From NCBI RefSeq assembly GCF_001695835.1, contig NZ_MBSO01000022.1, positions 1-64,000 of the forward strand: DNA of 64,000 nucleotides, in the 5' to 3' direction. Of this stretch, positions 1 to 9,322 are shown in pieces. A program made the translations under genes and the position numbers. The notes under the pieces are model-generated. The model was not told the DNA's origin. It ran no database searches and worked only from the letters and a program-made list of their open reading frames with translations. Source of the DNA: Ensifer sp. LC11 (GTDB taxonomy: Bacteria; Pseudomonadota; Alphaproteobacteria; Rhizobiales; Rhizobiaceae). Within the stretch, counting starts at the first letter, position 1. Each line of letters starts with the position of its first letter.

Positions 1-77
1 CCGAGACCGGCGTGAGCGCAGGCCGCCACTTTTGCCACCCGGAAACCCGCCCCAACGTCAGCACCAAATCCACAAAA
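1..77. other. window edge, no gene assigned
   Basis: No coding sequence can be supported here. In the first forward frame a stop codon occurs at 13-15, so this could be the last few codons of a plus-strand gene entering from the left. The plus-strand terminator at 119-142 would suit such a gene, but too little is present to say more. Confidence 0.3.
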
Positions 78-106
78 CAAAACCCGCCGAAAAATCGACG
101 GGTTTG
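78..106 (-). terminator. probable rho-independent terminator of dxs
   Basis: An inverted repeat pairs 80-86 with 99-105 and extends inward with one mismatch to an A-rich loop at 91-94. Read on the minus strand, the stem is followed by a T-rich run (complement of 70-79). It lies about 60 bases beyond the dxs stop and fits the end of that transcript. Confidence 0.6.
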
Positions 107-118
107 TCAGCGGTCTGA

Positions 119-142
119 CCCCGGCGATGAGCCGGGGTTTTT
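119..142 (+). terminator. rho-independent terminator, plus strand
   Basis: A perfect 7-bp stem (119-125 with 131-137) encloses a GATGA loop and is followed by five Ts (138-142). It points away from dxs, so it would stop a transcript arriving from left of the window. With the neighbouring minus-strand hairpin it forms back-to-back terminators between convergent genes. Confidence 0.7.
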
Positions 143-164
143 GTTTGATGCCGATGCGAAAGGA

Positions 165-2102
165 TTAGCCGGCGGCGCCGATGTCGATGTCGTGCTTCTG
201 CCCGAGCGCCTTGAAAACCGTCGAGACGATGCCGGCGCGGTCGAGACCGGCGGCGGCATACATCGCCTCGGGTTTCGCCTGTTCCATCCAGATATCCGGC
301 ATGACCATCGGGCGCACCTTGAGGCCGCCATCGAGCAGGCCGTCTTCGGCGAGGAACTGCAATACGTGGCTGGCGAAGCCGCCGACGGCACCTTCCTCGA
401 TGGTGATGAGCACCTCGTGGTGGCGGGCAAGCTGGCGGATCAGGTCATGGTCGAGGGGCTTCGCGAACCGTGCATCGGCAACGGTGGTCGAAAGACCGGC
501 CGCGTCGAGGTCTTCTGCCGCCATCAGACAGTCGGCAAGGCGGGTGCCGAAAGAGAGCAGCGCCACCTTTGAGCCCTGCTTGACGACGCGGCCCTTGCCG
601 ATCTCGAGGATCTGGCCGCGCTCCGGCATTTCGACGCCGACACCTTCACCGCGCGGATAGCGGAACGAAATCGGCCCGGCATCATAGGCGGCAGCGGTGC
701 GCACCATGTGTTTCAGTTCCGCCTCGTCGGCGGCAGCCATCACCACGAAGCCGGGAAGCGTCGCGAGATAGGTGGTGTCGAAGGAGCCGGCATGGGTCGG
801 GCCGTCGGCGCCGACGAAGCCGGCGCGGTCGATCGGGAAACGCACCGGCAGGCCCTGGATCGCGACGTCGTGCACCACCTGGTCGTAGCCGCGCTGCAGG
901 AAGGTCGAATAGAGCGCCGCAAACGGTTTGTAGCCTTCGGAAGCAAGGCCGGCTGCAAAGGTCACGGCATGCTGCTCGGCAATGCCGACGTCGAAGCAGC
1001 GCGAGGGATGGGCCAACGCGAACTTGTCGAGGCCGGTGCCGGAGGGCATGGCGGCGGTGACGGCGACAATCTTGTCGTCGAAGCCCGCTTCCTGTGTCAG
1101 CGCTTCGGCGAAGACGGAGGTGTAGGCCGGCGCGTTCGGCTTGGCCTTCGCCTGGGCGCCGGTGATGACGTCGAACTTGTTGACGCCGTGATACTTGTCG
1201 GCGGCCGCTTCGGCGGGCGGATAGCCCTTGCCCTTCTGCGTCACCACATGGATCAGCACCGGACCCTTGGCGTTGTCGCGCACGTTGCGCAGCACCGGCA
1301 GCAGATGGTCGAAGGAATGCCCGTCGATCGGGCCGATATGGTAGAAGCCCATCTCTTCAAAGAGTGTGCCGCCGGTGACGTAGCCGCGCGCGTGTTCGAC
1401 CGCGCGGGTGATCGCCCGGTCGACGGTCTTGCCGAGATAGGCCGTCAGCTTCTTGCCGACCTCGCGGATGCCCATATAGGTGCGGCCGGAGGCAAGGCGC
1501 GCCAGATAGGCGCTCATCGCACCGGTCGGCGGAGCGATCGACATGTCGTTGTCGTTGAGAATGACGATCAGGCGGGCGTCGAGCGCGCCGGCATTGTTGA
1601 GCGCCTCATAGGCCATGCCGGCCGACAGCGCACCGTCGCCGATGACGGCGATGACATTGCGGCTCTTGCCGTCGAGATCGGCAGCGACCGCCATGCCGAG
1701 GCCGGCGGAAATCGAGGTCGAGGAGTGCGCAGCGCCAAAGGGGTCGTATTCGCTCTCGGCGCGGCGGGTAAAGCCGGAAAGGCCGCCTTCCTGGCGCAGC
1801 GTGCGGATGCGGTCGCGGCGGCCGGTCAGGATCTTGTGCGGGTAGCACTGGTGGCCGACGTCGAAGATCAGCCGGTCATGCGGCGTGTTGAAGACCTTGT
1901 GGATGGCGATCGTCAGCTCGACGACGCCGAGACCCGCGCCAAGGTGGCCACCGGTGCGCGACACCGCGTCGATCATTTCTGCCCGGACTTCTCCGGCGAG
2001 CTGCGGCAAATCCTTGTCGTCGACCTTCTTCAGATCGTCGGGATAGGTCACCTTGTCGAGCAAGGGAGTAGCCGGCATCGGATTGGTTGGCAGTTGTGTC
2101 AC
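165..2102 (-). CDS. dxs: 1-deoxy-D-xylulose-5-phosphate synthase
   Basis: Cytosolic thiamine-diphosphate enzyme that condenses pyruvate with glyceraldehyde 3-phosphate, the first step of the MEP isoprenoid pathway. The 645 residues match the usual DXS length. The N-terminal half carries the transketolase-like [13 protein letters not shown] cofactor motif and an [13 protein letters not shown] stretch; a pyrimidine-binding domain and a C-terminal transketolase domain follow. The start is GTG at 2102, preceded at good spacing by GAGG; an ATG eight codons in (2078) has no clear ribosome site. The MEP enzyme IspH is encoded in the same window at 35158, so both ends of the pathway are present. Family assignment is secure. 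Confidence 0.97.
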   Translation of the reverse strand: MTQLPTNPMPATPLLDKVTYPDDLKKVDDKDLPQLAGEVRAEMIDAVSRTGGHLGAGLGVVELTIAIHKVFNTPHDRLIFDVGHQCYPHKILTGRRDRIRTLRQEGGLSGFTRRAESEYDPFGAAHSSTSISAGLGMAVAADLDGKSRNVIAVIGDGALSAGMAYEALNNAGALDARLIVILNDNDMSIAPPTGAMSAYLARLASGRTYMGIREVGKKLTAYLGKTVDRAITRAVEHARGYVTGGTLFEEMGFYHIGPIDGHSFDHLLPVLRNVRDNAKGPVLIHVVTQKGKGYPPAEAAADKYHGVNKFDVITGAQAKAKPNAPAYTSVFAEALTQEAGFDDKIVAVTAAMPSGTGLDKFALAHPSRCFDVGIAEQHAVTFAAGLASEGYKPFAALYSTFLQRGYDQVVHDVAIQGLPVRFPIDRAGFVGADGPTHAGSFDTTYLATLPGFVVMAAADEAELKHMVRTAAAYDAGPISFRYPRGEGVGVEMPERGQILEIGKGRVVKQGSKVALLSFGTRLADCLMAAEDLDAAGLSTTVADARFAKPLDHDLIRQLARHHEVLITIEEGAVGGFASHVLQFLAEDGLLDGGLKVRPMVMPDIWMEQAKPEAMYAAAGLDRAGIVSTVFKALGQKHDIDIGAAG

Positions 2103-2239
2103 GCTGCATGCCTCATGCGCGCCCCAAAAGTCGGGCGCGCGATAGTTGGTGGGTACCGTCGAAGCGGCTCTTTAGACGCAATCGTTGCTGAATGCAAAAT
2201 TAGGCGTTCGTGCGTCGTCGACCAAGAGACTAGCGCATG

Positions 2240-2263
2240 ATTCTGTGAATCGAAATCGATTCA
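2240..2263. repeat. short intergenic palindrome
   Basis: TGAATCG (2246-2252) and CGATTCA (2257-2263) form a perfect 7-bp inverted repeat around AAAT, in the gap between dxs and the pirin gene. The AATCGATTCAAG string also occurs inside the mosaic element at 48613-48677, so this may be a fragment of the same repeat family. No T-run follows, so a terminator role is unproven. Confidence 0.45.
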
Positions 2264-2324
2264 AGCGGGATGAGGCAATGTTGCGCGGTTTTCCGCAGCC
2301 ACTCCATTCCACTTTAGGTCGAGA

Positions 2325-3248
2325 TCAGCCTTCGGGCAGCGGAACGAATTCTTCCTCGTCGCCGGGCACGATATCGAAGCGGCCGGTGCGCCACTCTTCC
2401 TTCGCCTTGTCGATGCGTTCCTTGGAAGACGAGACGAAGTTCCACCAGATGTGGCGGGCAGACCCGAGTGCCGCACCACCGAAGAGCATGACGTGACAAC
2501 CCTTAGGCCCGGCCGTCACCGTGATCTCGTCGCCCGGGCGGAAGACAAGCAGCTGGTTGTCGGCGAAATGGTCACCGGCGATGATCGCCTCGCCCGAGAG
2601 AATGTAGAGGGCGCGCTCTTCCCACTGCGCGGTGAAGGGCGCGCTTTTGCCGGGTGCGATGTTGAGGTCGACATAGATCGTGTCGGTGAAGACCGAGACC
2701 GGCGACTTCGCGCCCTCGAAACTGCCGATCACCACGCGCGCCTTGATGCCGTCGTCGCTCATATGCGGCAGCATGCGTTCTTCGGTGTGGCTGAAGATCG
2801 GGTCGATTTCTTCCTTGTGGTCGGGCAGCGCCAGCCAGGTCTGGAGACCGGAGATCGAGCGGTCGTGGCCGCGCTGGTTTTCGGGCGAGCGTTCGGAATG
2901 CACGATACCGCGGCCGGCCGTCATCAGGTTCACGTCGCCCGGACGGATCACCATCTCGGTGCCGAGGCTGTCGCGGTGCTTGATCTCGCCGTCAAAGAGA
3001 TAGGTGACGGTGGAAAGGCCGATATGCGGATGTGGGCGCACGTCGATCGCCTCACCGGCACGCAACAGCGCCGGGCCCATGCGGTCGAAGAAGATGAAGG
3101 GGCCGACCAGGCGGCGCTTGGCCGCCGGCAGCGCGCGGCGAACCTGCAGCCCGCCGATATCGCTGGTGCGCGGCACGATCAGGTGTTCGATGGCGTCGCA
3201 GGCGGGCTTGTCGCCTGCAAGCGGATCGGGGCCTGGAAAGAAGGACAT
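2325..3248 (-). CDS. pirin family protein
   Basis: Bicupin protein of 307 residues. The N-terminal cupin shows the metal-binding HPHIGLSTVTYLF motif followed by EIKHRDSLG and GxVNLMTAGRGIVHSER, the standard pirin signature. The C-terminal pirin domain covers roughly residues 180-290. Bacterial pirins bind iron or a similar metal; some act as quercetin dioxygenases, others bind redox enzymes, and the sequence does not show which applies here. GGGAG precedes the ATG at 3248 at normal spacing. The gene stands alone between dxs and xseB, with 160 bases upstream available for a promoter. Confidence 0.93.
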   Translation of the reverse strand: MSFFPGPDPLAGDKPACDAIEHLIVPRTSDIGGLQVRRALPAAKRRLVGPFIFFDRMGPALLRAGEAIDVRPHPHIGLSTVTYLFDGEIKHRDSLGTEMVIRPGDVNLMTAGRGIVHSERSPENQRGHDRSISGLQTWLALPDHKEEIDPIFSHTEERMLPHMSDDGIKARVVIGSFEGAKSPVSVFTDTIYVDLNIAPGKSAPFTAQWEERALYILSGEAIIAGDHFADNQLLVFRPGDEITVTAGPKGCHVMLFGGAALGSARHIWWNFVSSSKERIDKAKEEWRTGRFDIVPGDEEEFVPLPEG

Positions 3249-3408
3249 TGCGCGTGCTCCCGTTTATGCTGTCATATCAATAGCTAGCGCCTGCACTCCC
3301 AGGCGGCTAGGGACCAGGCCGATACGCAGCGTTTCCGCGGAGCGATCAATCCCCTGGAGCGCCAGGCGTTCAAGTGAACGCATGAGGACGCTTCAGCGCT
3401 TTAACGCG

Positions 3409-3660
3409 CTAGTCCGCGTCGAGCGGTTCAACGCCCTGCGGCTTGCCGGCGCGGTCGAGGCGGATCTTTTCGATGCGGTCCTCGGCAGCCTTCAAGAGCG
3501 CCTCGCAATGTTTCTTCAGCGCTTCGCCGCGCTCGTAGATTTCGATCGACTTGTCGAGTGCCACGTCGCCGCGTTCGAGCGCCGAGACGATCCGCTCGAG
3601 CTCCTCGACGGCCTGCTCGAAGGAGAGGGCGGAAACGTCCGGTTGCGTGGTGGTGTTCAT
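3409..3660 (-). CDS. xseB: exodeoxyribonuclease VII small subunit
   Basis: 83-residue subunit of exonuclease VII, which binds the large subunit XseA and helps degrade single-stranded DNA to oligonucleotides. The protein has the family core ([19 protein letters not shown], then a long helix with LKKHCEALL). Its ATG is only two bases after the stop of the upstream deacetylase-like gene, and GAGGG inside the end of that gene is its ribosome site, so the two are probably co-transcribed and translationally coupled. xseB beside dxs is a common alphaproteobacterial order. The large subunit is not in this window. Confidence 0.93.
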   Translation of the reverse strand: MNTTTQPDVSALSFEQAVEELERIVSALERGDVALDKSIEIYERGEALKKHCEALLKAAEDRIEKIRLDRAGKPQGVEPLDAD

Positions 3661-3662
3661 GG

Positions 3663-4592
3663 TTACCCTCTCATCAGTCTCAAGATGTGCAGGCCGGCCG
3701 ATTCGGCCAGGCCCTGAAGGTCATAGCCGCCTTCGAGCAGGCTGACCATGCGGTTGCCGGCGCTGCGATCGGCGATCTCGTGCAGACGCCCGGTCGCCCA
3801 GTCGAAGTCCTCCGCGACGAGGTTGATCTGCGCCAGCGGATCGCGGTGATGCGCGTCGAAACCGGCGGAGATCAGGATGAAGTCGGGCCGGAAATTGGTG
3901 AGTGCGGCAAGCACGCGTGAGCGGAACGCCTCGCGGAAATGTTCACTGCCCATGTTGGGCGACAGCGGCGCATTGACGATGTTGCCCTTGATGCCTGTCT
4001 CATCCTTGGCGCCGGTGCCAGGATAGAGCGGCATCTGGTGTGTCGAACAGAAGAGCACCGATGGGTCGTTCCAGAAGATATCCTGCGTGCCGTTGCCGTG
4101 GTGCACGTCCCAATCGACGATCGCGACGCGTTCGGCGCCGTGCGCCTTCTGGGCGTAACGGGCGGCAATCGCCACCGTGTTGAACAGACAGAAGCCCATC
4201 GCCTTGTTTTTCTCGGCGTGATGCCCCGGCGGGCGGGCCGCAACGAAGGCGTTGTCGGCCTCTCCGGTAAAGACCGCATCGACCGCGGCGACCGCGGCGC
4301 CGATGCCCGTCAATGCGGCGTCGAGGCTCAAGGGGCTGGCATAGGTATCCGCCTCGAAATGATTGAGACCTTCCTCAGGAATGGCGCGCTTGATGTCGCG
4401 CAAATGTTCTTCCGGGTGGGCGAGCAGCACGAGATCCTCGCTCGCCTTCTTCGCCTCGATCCGCTTGAGGTCGATGAAGTTCGGGTGTTCGAGCGCAAGG
4501 TTCAGCGCCTTCAGCCGGTCCGGCCGCTCGGGATGTCCCTCCGGAACCTCGTGTTCCAGAAAGACCGGATTTTCATAGAGGAACGTGGTCAT
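3663..4592 (-). CDS. histone deacetylase family protein
   Basis: 309-residue arginase/deacetylase-fold hydrolase of the class II HDAC/acetylpolyamine amidohydrolase type. Visible signature residues are [16 protein letters not shown] (the catalytic His pair), [16 protein letters not shown] (zinc-binding Asp and His) and [13 protein letters not shown] (second metal Asp). Bacterial members deacetylate acetylpolyamines, acetoin-pathway or other small acetylated substrates; the substrate here is not evident. It is probably co-transcribed with xseB, which begins two bases after its stop. The start is ATG at 4592. Confidence 0.93.
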   Translation of the reverse strand: MTTFLYENPVFLEHEVPEGHPERPDRLKALNLALEHPNFIDLKRIEAKKASEDLVLLAHPEEHLRDIKRAIPEEGLNHFEADTYASPLSLDAALTGIGAAVAAVDAVFTGEADNAFVAARPPGHHAEKNKAMGFCLFNTVAIAARYAQKAHGAERVAIVDWDVHHGNGTQDIFWNDPSVLFCSTHQMPLYPGTGAKDETGIKGNIVNAPLSPNMGSEHFREAFRSRVLAALTNFRPDFILISAGFDAHHRDPLAQINLVAEDFDWATGRLHEIADRSAGNRMVSLLEGGYDLQGLAESAGLHILRLMRG

Positions 4593-4655
4593 GTCCCGGA
4601 ACCTAGTGCTGCGACCCTTGAAGGTCCATGGCGAGGCAGTCGAAAGACCGAATTT

Positions 4656-5627
4656 TCAACAGCGCGGATCGAGAAGCAGCTTGCCGTCGCGGCCGGCATC
4701 CGCCTGATGCGCCAGCGCCGCGTCAAGCTGGCTCAATGGATAGACCGCCGCGATCCGGCTCGAAAACAGGCCTGATCGCAATCCATCGAAGCTTTTCGCA
4801 AAGGCGGCTTCGATTGCCGCGCGACCGGCAGAGTGCACCCAGGTGCGCAGCCACAGGAAGGAGAAGCGGATGTCCGATCGCGCCAGGATCGCGGTTTGCG
4901 GCACCGGCACGCCGCTCAACGCCCCGTATTGGATGAAGGCGCCGCCCGGTTCGAGCGTGCGAAGGATAAGGTCGCCGGCAAACGGACCGCCGACGGCGTC
5001 GATGATGGCGTCGAGCCGGAGGTCGGGTAAGCGGATCTCGTTGCCAAGAACGATGCGGCCGGGAGCCTCGACGGCGAGTCGATCGGCGCTGCGCTGGCTG
5101 CGTACGATGCCGACGGCGTCGACCTGTTCGCCCACAAGCAGCTTCATCAGCATGCCGCCGATCGCGGACCCTGCCGCGGTGACGCCGACGCGGCGCCCTT
5201 CGAGCGAACCGAAATGCACGCGCGGCGCTTCAATCAGTTGCAGCGCGGTCAGCGGATTGACGTAGGAGGTCGCGGCATCTCTATCGCTGATGTCGTCGGG
5301 CAGGGCGAAGCACCATTCGGCTGGTCTGAGCAGATACTCCTGCCAGAGACCGCTGGCGCCGATCGGGATCACGCGATCGCCCGGCTTCAGCGATGTGACG
5401 CCGGCGCCGACGCGCGCCACCGTGCCGAAACCCTCGAAACCCGGCACGAAGGGCAGGGTGGTGCGGGCACTATAGGCGCCGGTGACGGGGATGAGATCGG
5501 ATGGATTGATGGCGGCAAGCGACAGCGCCACCTCGACTTCGCCGGGTCCCGGCGCGACACGCTCCGCATCGACGAGCGCAATGACTTGCCGGGGATCGCC
5601 GAACTGGCTAACGAGGGTGGAGCGCAT
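4656..5627 (-). CDS. medium-chain reductase (MECR/quinone-reductase-like)
   Basis: 323-residue NADPH-dependent oxidoreductase of the medium-chain dehydrogenase/reductase fold. The N-terminal GroES-like domain contains INPSDLIPVTGAY, PGFEGFGTVARVG and SYVNPLTALQLIE, which resemble mitochondrial-type enoyl thioester reductases more than zinc alcohol dehydrogenases. The structural-zinc cysteine cluster is absent. The Rossmann half starts around residue 140 (VGVTAAGSAIGGMLMKLL). I chose the ATG at 5627 because upstream in-frame codons run through the divergent thioesterase gene. That start is only 16 bases from the opposing thioesterase start. A role in acyl-thioester reduction fits the neighbours but is inference. 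Confidence 0.85.
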   Translation of the reverse strand: MRSTLVSQFGDPRQVIALVDAERVAPGPGEVEVALSLAAINPSDLIPVTGAYSARTTLPFVPGFEGFGTVARVGAGVTSLKPGDRVIPIGASGLWQEYLLRPAEWCFALPDDISDRDAATSYVNPLTALQLIEAPRVHFGSLEGRRVGVTAAGSAIGGMLMKLLVGEQVDAVGIVRSQRSADRLAVEAPGRIVLGNEIRLPDLRLDAIIDAVGGPFAGDLILRTLEPGGAFIQYGALSGVPVPQTAILARSDIRFSFLWLRTWVHSAGRAAIEAAFAKSFDGLRSGLFSSRIAAVYPLSQLDAALAHQADAGRDGKLLLDPRC

Positions 5628-5643
5628 CGTCAGGGAGCCTCGC

Positions 5644-6045
5644 ATGGACGGCAGGGAGCTGGAGAACGTCACGGAAATCCGCATTCCGTTTCGCGATATA
5701 GACATGCACGGCCACATGCACAATGCCGCCTACTATGCCCATGCGGAGGCTGCCCTTTCCAGTCTCTGGCGCCATCGCCCGCATGTGGTCAACGAGCCGA
5801 GCTATCTCGTTCGCCGGTCTGCCTGCGTCTATCACCGCGGCCTGCGCTACGACGAACCGGCCCGCTTCACTGTCAACGTAGCAAAGATCGGCGGCAGCTC
5901 GATCAGCTTCGCCGTCAAGGTCGAGGCGCGCGGCCAGCTTGTGGCGGAAGTGGAGGTCGTCTGGGTGGCGGTCGATCCGCAACGCCACACCCCGCTGCCG
6001 CTGCCGTCTGCGACACGGGAATGGCTCGCGGCCTATACGGTCTAA
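5644..6045 (+). CDS. acyl-CoA thioesterase (4HBT hotdog fold)
   Basis: 133-residue hotdog-fold protein of the 4-hydroxybenzoyl-CoA thioesterase/YbgC type, which hydrolyses acyl-CoA esters. The motif FRDIDMHGHMHNAAYYAHAE contains the usual D-x-x-x-H-x-N-x-x-Y active-site pattern. The start at 5644 is supported by AGGGAG at 5632-5637; longer in-frame readings extend across the divergent reductase and lack family similarity. The gene diverges from the reductase and converges with the thiolase: its stop codon overlaps the thiolase stop by four bases (6042-6045). Confidence 0.88.
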   Translation: MDGRELENVTEIRIPFRDIDMHGHMHNAAYYAHAEAALSSLWRHRPHVVNEPSYLVRRSACVYHRGLRYDEPARFTVNVAKIGGSSISFAVKVEARGQLVAEVEVVWVAVDPQRHTPLPLPSATREWLAAYTV

Positions 6046-7235
6046 TCAGTCACTTGAACCGCGCGAAACAGCGCGACGATGCCCATGCCGCCACCGACAC
6101 CCATCATCGCCAGTCCTTCTGTGCCATTCGGTGATGTCAGCATCTGCGAGAAAAGCCTGACAGTGAGGATCGCGCCCGAGGCGCCGTAGGGATGGCCGAG
6201 CGCGATGGCGCCACCGTCCAGATTGACCCGCTCGGAGCCAATTTCCATCTGGTCGAGACTGCCGAGCACCTGTGAAGCGAAGGCCTCGTTGAACTCGATG
6301 AAATCGACCTTGGCCGGATCGAGCGCGGGTTGCCGCACTTTCAGCTTCTGCATCGCCGGCACGGGGCCGAGACCCAAGAGATTGGGATCGACGCCCGCCG
6401 TTGCTGCATCAACGAATGCGAGCGCGAAGGGAACGCCGAGCCGTTTCGCCTCGGCGAGGCTCGTCACCAGAACGACCGCCGCGCCGTCATTGATCGGGCA
6501 GGCATTGCCGGCGGTCACCGTGCCACCTTCGACGAACACCGGCTTCAGCCGCTGAAGTGTCTCGATCGAGGCATTGGCCCGCGGGCATTCGTCGCGGGAG
6601 ATGGGGCCCATGACCGTCTCGATCGGCACGATCTCGCGCAAGAAACGGCCGGCAAGCTCGGCTTCGACGGCGCGGCGATGGCTTTGAAGCGCAAAGGCAT
6701 CCTGCCGTTCGCGGGAAATGCCGCAGGCGGTCGCGACATTTTCGGCGGCGACGCCCATGTCCGGATCGCCGATCTCGTCCGGCGCCATGCGGGCGCGCTT
6801 GACCGGGGTCAGTTCGCCACCGCGCTCCATCGGCGGCCTCAGGCGGATATGCGCACGACTGGCGCTTTCGGTGCCGCCGGCGAGATAGAAACGGCCCGCA
6901 CCCGCTTCGATCATCCGCGCGGCAAGGATGATTGCCTCGAGCCCTGATCCGCATTGGCGATCGATGGTGACGCCCGGCGTCGAAACCGGCAGTCCGGCTT
7001 CAAGCGCCGCGAGCCGGGCGAGATTGCCGGCGCTGTTGGCGGCGTTGCCGAGAATGACGTCGTCGATATCGGTCGCTGCCAGCCCGACATCATCAAGAAT
7101 GCGGGCGATGAGCGGTGCCGCGAGCTGCGACGGCTCGACATCGCGAAGCGTGCCGTTGACGCGACCGATCGGCGTTCTGAGCGCCGCGATGATCACGGGC
7201 ACGCGTGCAGGGTCAGTCGATGCGTTCGAGGTCAT
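6042..7235 (-). CDS. thiolase family protein
   Basis: 397-residue thiolase. The nucleophilic cysteine lies in the DRQCGSGLEAI motif and the catalytic His in ALGHPYGASGA. Where typical biosynthetic or degradative thiolases have a Cys in CxGGGxG near the C-terminus, this protein reads GVGGGMG, so the usual second catalytic cysteine appears to be missing. Reversible acetyl-CoA condensation or 3-ketoacyl-CoA cleavage is the family activity, but this substitution makes it uncertain. Its start overlaps the end of the acyl-CoA ligase gene by 23 bases, so it is the last gene of the bioMNY-ligase operon. Confidence 0.9.
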   Translation of the reverse strand: MTSNASTDPARVPVIIAALRTPIGRVNGTLRDVEPSQLAAPLIARILDDVGLAATDIDDVILGNAANSAGNLARLAALEAGLPVSTPGVTIDRQCGSGLEAIILAARMIEAGAGRFYLAGGTESASRAHIRLRPPMERGGELTPVKRARMAPDEIGDPDMGVAAENVATACGISRERQDAFALQSHRRAVEAELAGRFLREIVPIETVMGPISRDECPRANASIETLQRLKPVFVEGGTVTAGNACPINDGAAVVLVTSLAEAKRLGVPFALAFVDAATAGVDPNLLGLGPVPAMQKLKVRQPALDPAKVDFIEFNEAFASQVLGSLDQMEIGSERVNLDGGAIALGHPYGASGAILTVRLFSQMLTSPNGTEGLAMMGVGGGMGIVALFRAVQVTD

Positions 7236-8718
7236 CGTTTTCGTCCGCGATCCATTGCCTGAGTTTACCCGCCGCCACCTTGCCGGATTGCGTCATCGGC
7301 ATCCTCCGGCAAAGCCAAATACGGCGTGGATGTTTATAGCGTGGGAGGTGGGCAGCGAGATGACGGTCAAGTGCCTCCCGGTCGAAGACTCTGCCTTCCG
7401 GCTCGATCACCGCCACCAGTTCGGTGCCGAGATCCGGGTGATCGAGGCCGAGGACGAGGGCCGCATGAACGCCGGGATAGGCAACGAGCGTTGCCTCCAC
7501 TTCCTGCGGATAGATGTTGTTGCCGCCCGAAAGCACCATGCCGCCGGCGCGGCCGAGAAGATGCAGCGTGCCCTCTCCATCGATGAAGCCGAGATCGCCG
7601 ACGGTCGCGAGCTGACCGAAGCGCCGGAACCCGGCGCCGTCGTCCGCGCCGACGTAGCCGTCGGAGACAAGCGCGCTGTCGACGAAGATCGTACCGGTTT
7701 CGCCGGGTGGCACCGCGTTCCCCGTGTCGTTGAGAATCTGGAATGCGACACCCGGAAAGGCGCGACCGACAGCTGTAACCGCGGCCGTGTCGCTTTCGGT
7801 TGCCACACTGATGAACCCCAGTTCGGAAGCACCGTAGTATTCGATCACGCGGGCCTCGGGAAAGGCGAGGGCGGCGCTGGCGCGATCGCTTGGCGTCAGC
7901 TTGGCACCCGCGACCGTGATGCGCGCGACGGATCCCTGCGGTTTGCCGGTGGCCGCCGCACAGAGCCGCCGCAGCATTGTCGGCACCAGCACCAGTCGCT
8001 GCACCTCCTCCGCTTCGATGACGGCAAGGGACTGCGCTGCGTCGAAGTGGGTTGCACCGATGAACTCGGCGCCCGCGACGAGGGTTTCGGCGAGCGCATA
8101 GAGGGTCAGCCCGTGCGCCAGCGGACCGGGTGCGAAGGTTCTGCTGTCGCGGCAGATCTCGAAGAATTCCTGCCCGGTCGCAAGGCTGCGTCGCCAGGAG
8201 CCGCGATCGCGGACAATTGCTTTGGGCGTGCCCGTCGTTCCCGAGGTGAAGACGATCAGGAACGGCTCGGTGTCGGCGCCGACTGCGAGCCGCACTTCTT
8301 TCGCCCCGTCATCGTTTGCGGCGAACCGTCGCGTCTTGCCGCTTGCCAGAGCTTCGAGGCGAAGTCCGTCGCCATCGCCCCCGATGACGAGATCGGGAGA
8401 CAGGCGCTCGTGCATGCTCTGCCGGACCGAATGCGGCAGATGCGGGTCGATCAGCGCGACGCAGTGGCCGCGGCTCGTGGCGGCGAGGAAGGCGGCGGCA
8501 AAGAGCGGATGGTTGCCGACCTCCAGCGCGACCAGCCGCCCGCGGTCGCCGAGCACGCTACGGGGCTCGCTGTCGCCGATGAGATCACCGAAAATGGCGA
8601 CCAGCTGTTCGGCGAGGCGCCGCAGCTCACCGAAAGTGAAAACCCGGCCCTCTATGCGGAAGGCCGGGGCATACGGATGGTCGTCCGCGTGGCGATGGAT
8701 CGCGCCGGCAAACGGCAT
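7213..8718 (-). CDS. AMP-dependent acyl-CoA synthetase/ligase
   Basis: About 501 residues of the ANL adenylate-forming superfamily; activates a carboxylic acid with ATP and joins it to CoA. Visible motifs are VFTSGTTGTPKAIVRDR (P-loop), EYYGASELGF, TVGDLGFIDGEG and, near the C-terminus, QSGKVAAGKLRQW with the catalytic Lys. The chosen ATG at 8718 is four bases after the bioY stop; an ATG at 8775 would overlap bioY and adds residues with no family resemblance. The substrate is unknown. Position between bioY and a thiolase suggests a fatty or dicarboxylic acid. Confidence 0.9.
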   Translation of the reverse strand: MPFAGAIHRHADDHPYAPAFRIEGRVFTFGELRRLAEQLVAIFGDLIGDSEPRSVLGDRGRLVALEVGNHPLFAAAFLAATSRGHCVALIDPHLPHSVRQSMHERLSPDLVIGGDGDGLRLEALASGKTRRFAANDDGAKEVRLAVGADTEPFLIVFTSGTTGTPKAIVRDRGSWRRSLATGQEFFEICRDSRTFAPGPLAHGLTLYALAETLVAGAEFIGATHFDAAQSLAVIEAEEVQRLVLVPTMLRRLCAAATGKPQGSVARITVAGAKLTPSDRASAALAFPEARVIEYYGASELGFISVATESDTAAVTAVGRAFPGVAFQILNDTGNAVPPGETGTIFVDSALVSDGYVGADDGAGFRRFGQLATVGDLGFIDGEGTLHLLGRAGGMVLSGGNNIYPQEVEATLVAYPGVHAALVLGLDHPDLGTELVAVIEPEGRVFDREALDRHLAAHLPRYKHPRRIWLCRRMPMTQSGKVAAGKLRQWIADENDDLERID

Positions 8719-8722
8719 CGGT

Positions 8723-9286
8723 TCAGGCGCGAGCCGGCAGCAGCGGGTAGCCGGCATAGACCGCGCGTGCGGCAAGGGTCGCGATGGCGGCCTTCAGGAG
8801 GTCACCCGGAATGAAGGCGAGCGAGCCTGTAGCGACCGTCAGGAGGGGTGTGCCGGTGACGGCCGAGACCCAGGGCATGCCAATCGCGTAGAGCACGACG
8901 ATGCCGCCGATGACGGAGGCAAGGAAGAAACCGATGAACTGGCGCGTTTCCGCCTGGCCCTCGCGCACCGTGCGTTGTGCGATGAGACCGGTGACAAAGG
9001 TTGCCACCACCCAGCCGAGGATGAAACCGCCGGACGGGCCTGCAAAGACGGCGAGGCCGCCGCGCCCGCCCGAAAGCACCGGCAGGCCGATGGCGACCAG
9101 GAGCAGGAACAAGAGGAAGGCAAGCGCGCCGCGTTTGGCGCCGAGGATACATCCGGCAAGCATCACGCCCATCGACTGGGCGGTGATCGGCACCGGAATG
9201 AAGCCGAGCGTGATCGGTGGGATAAGGCCGAGCACGACAACGATCGCGGCGAAGAGGGCGATGAGGACGAGGTCTCTGGTGTTCAT
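8723..9286 (-). CDS. bioY: biotin transporter substrate-binding component BioY
   Basis: 187-residue polytopic membrane protein, the S-component that captures biotin in an energy-coupling-factor transporter. The N-terminus (LVLIALFAAIVVVLGLI) is the first of about six membrane spans, and the family motif PITAQSMGVMLAG follows. Conserved GGRGGLAVFAGPSGGFILGW precedes the C-terminal helices. It lies downstream of bioN and bioM in one minus-strand operon, giving a complete BioMNY transporter. BioY can work slowly alone, but the two upstream genes provide the coupling module. Confidence 0.96.
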   Translation of the reverse strand: MNTRDLVLIALFAAIVVVLGLIPPITLGFIPVPITAQSMGVMLAGCILGAKRGALAFLLFLLLVAIGLPVLSGGRGGLAVFAGPSGGFILGWVVATFVTGLIAQRTVREGQAETRQFIGFFLASVIGGIVVLYAIGMPWVSAVTGTPLLTVATGSLAFIPGDLLKAAIATLAARAVYAGYPLLPARA

Positions 9287-9322
9287 GAAGTTCCGGTTCC
9301 CTATGTATTAGAATTTTCGCAT

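Noticed and set aside
708-2240. Long plus-strand open frame (510 codons) opposite dxs
   Set aside because: GC-rich antisense frame of a strongly conserved gene; the translation is low-complexity His/Arg/Gly/Val-rich with no family motif.
6928-8814. 628-codon plus-strand frame opposite the acyl-CoA ligase and bioY
   Set aside because: No domain resemblance and it spans several real genes on the minus strand.
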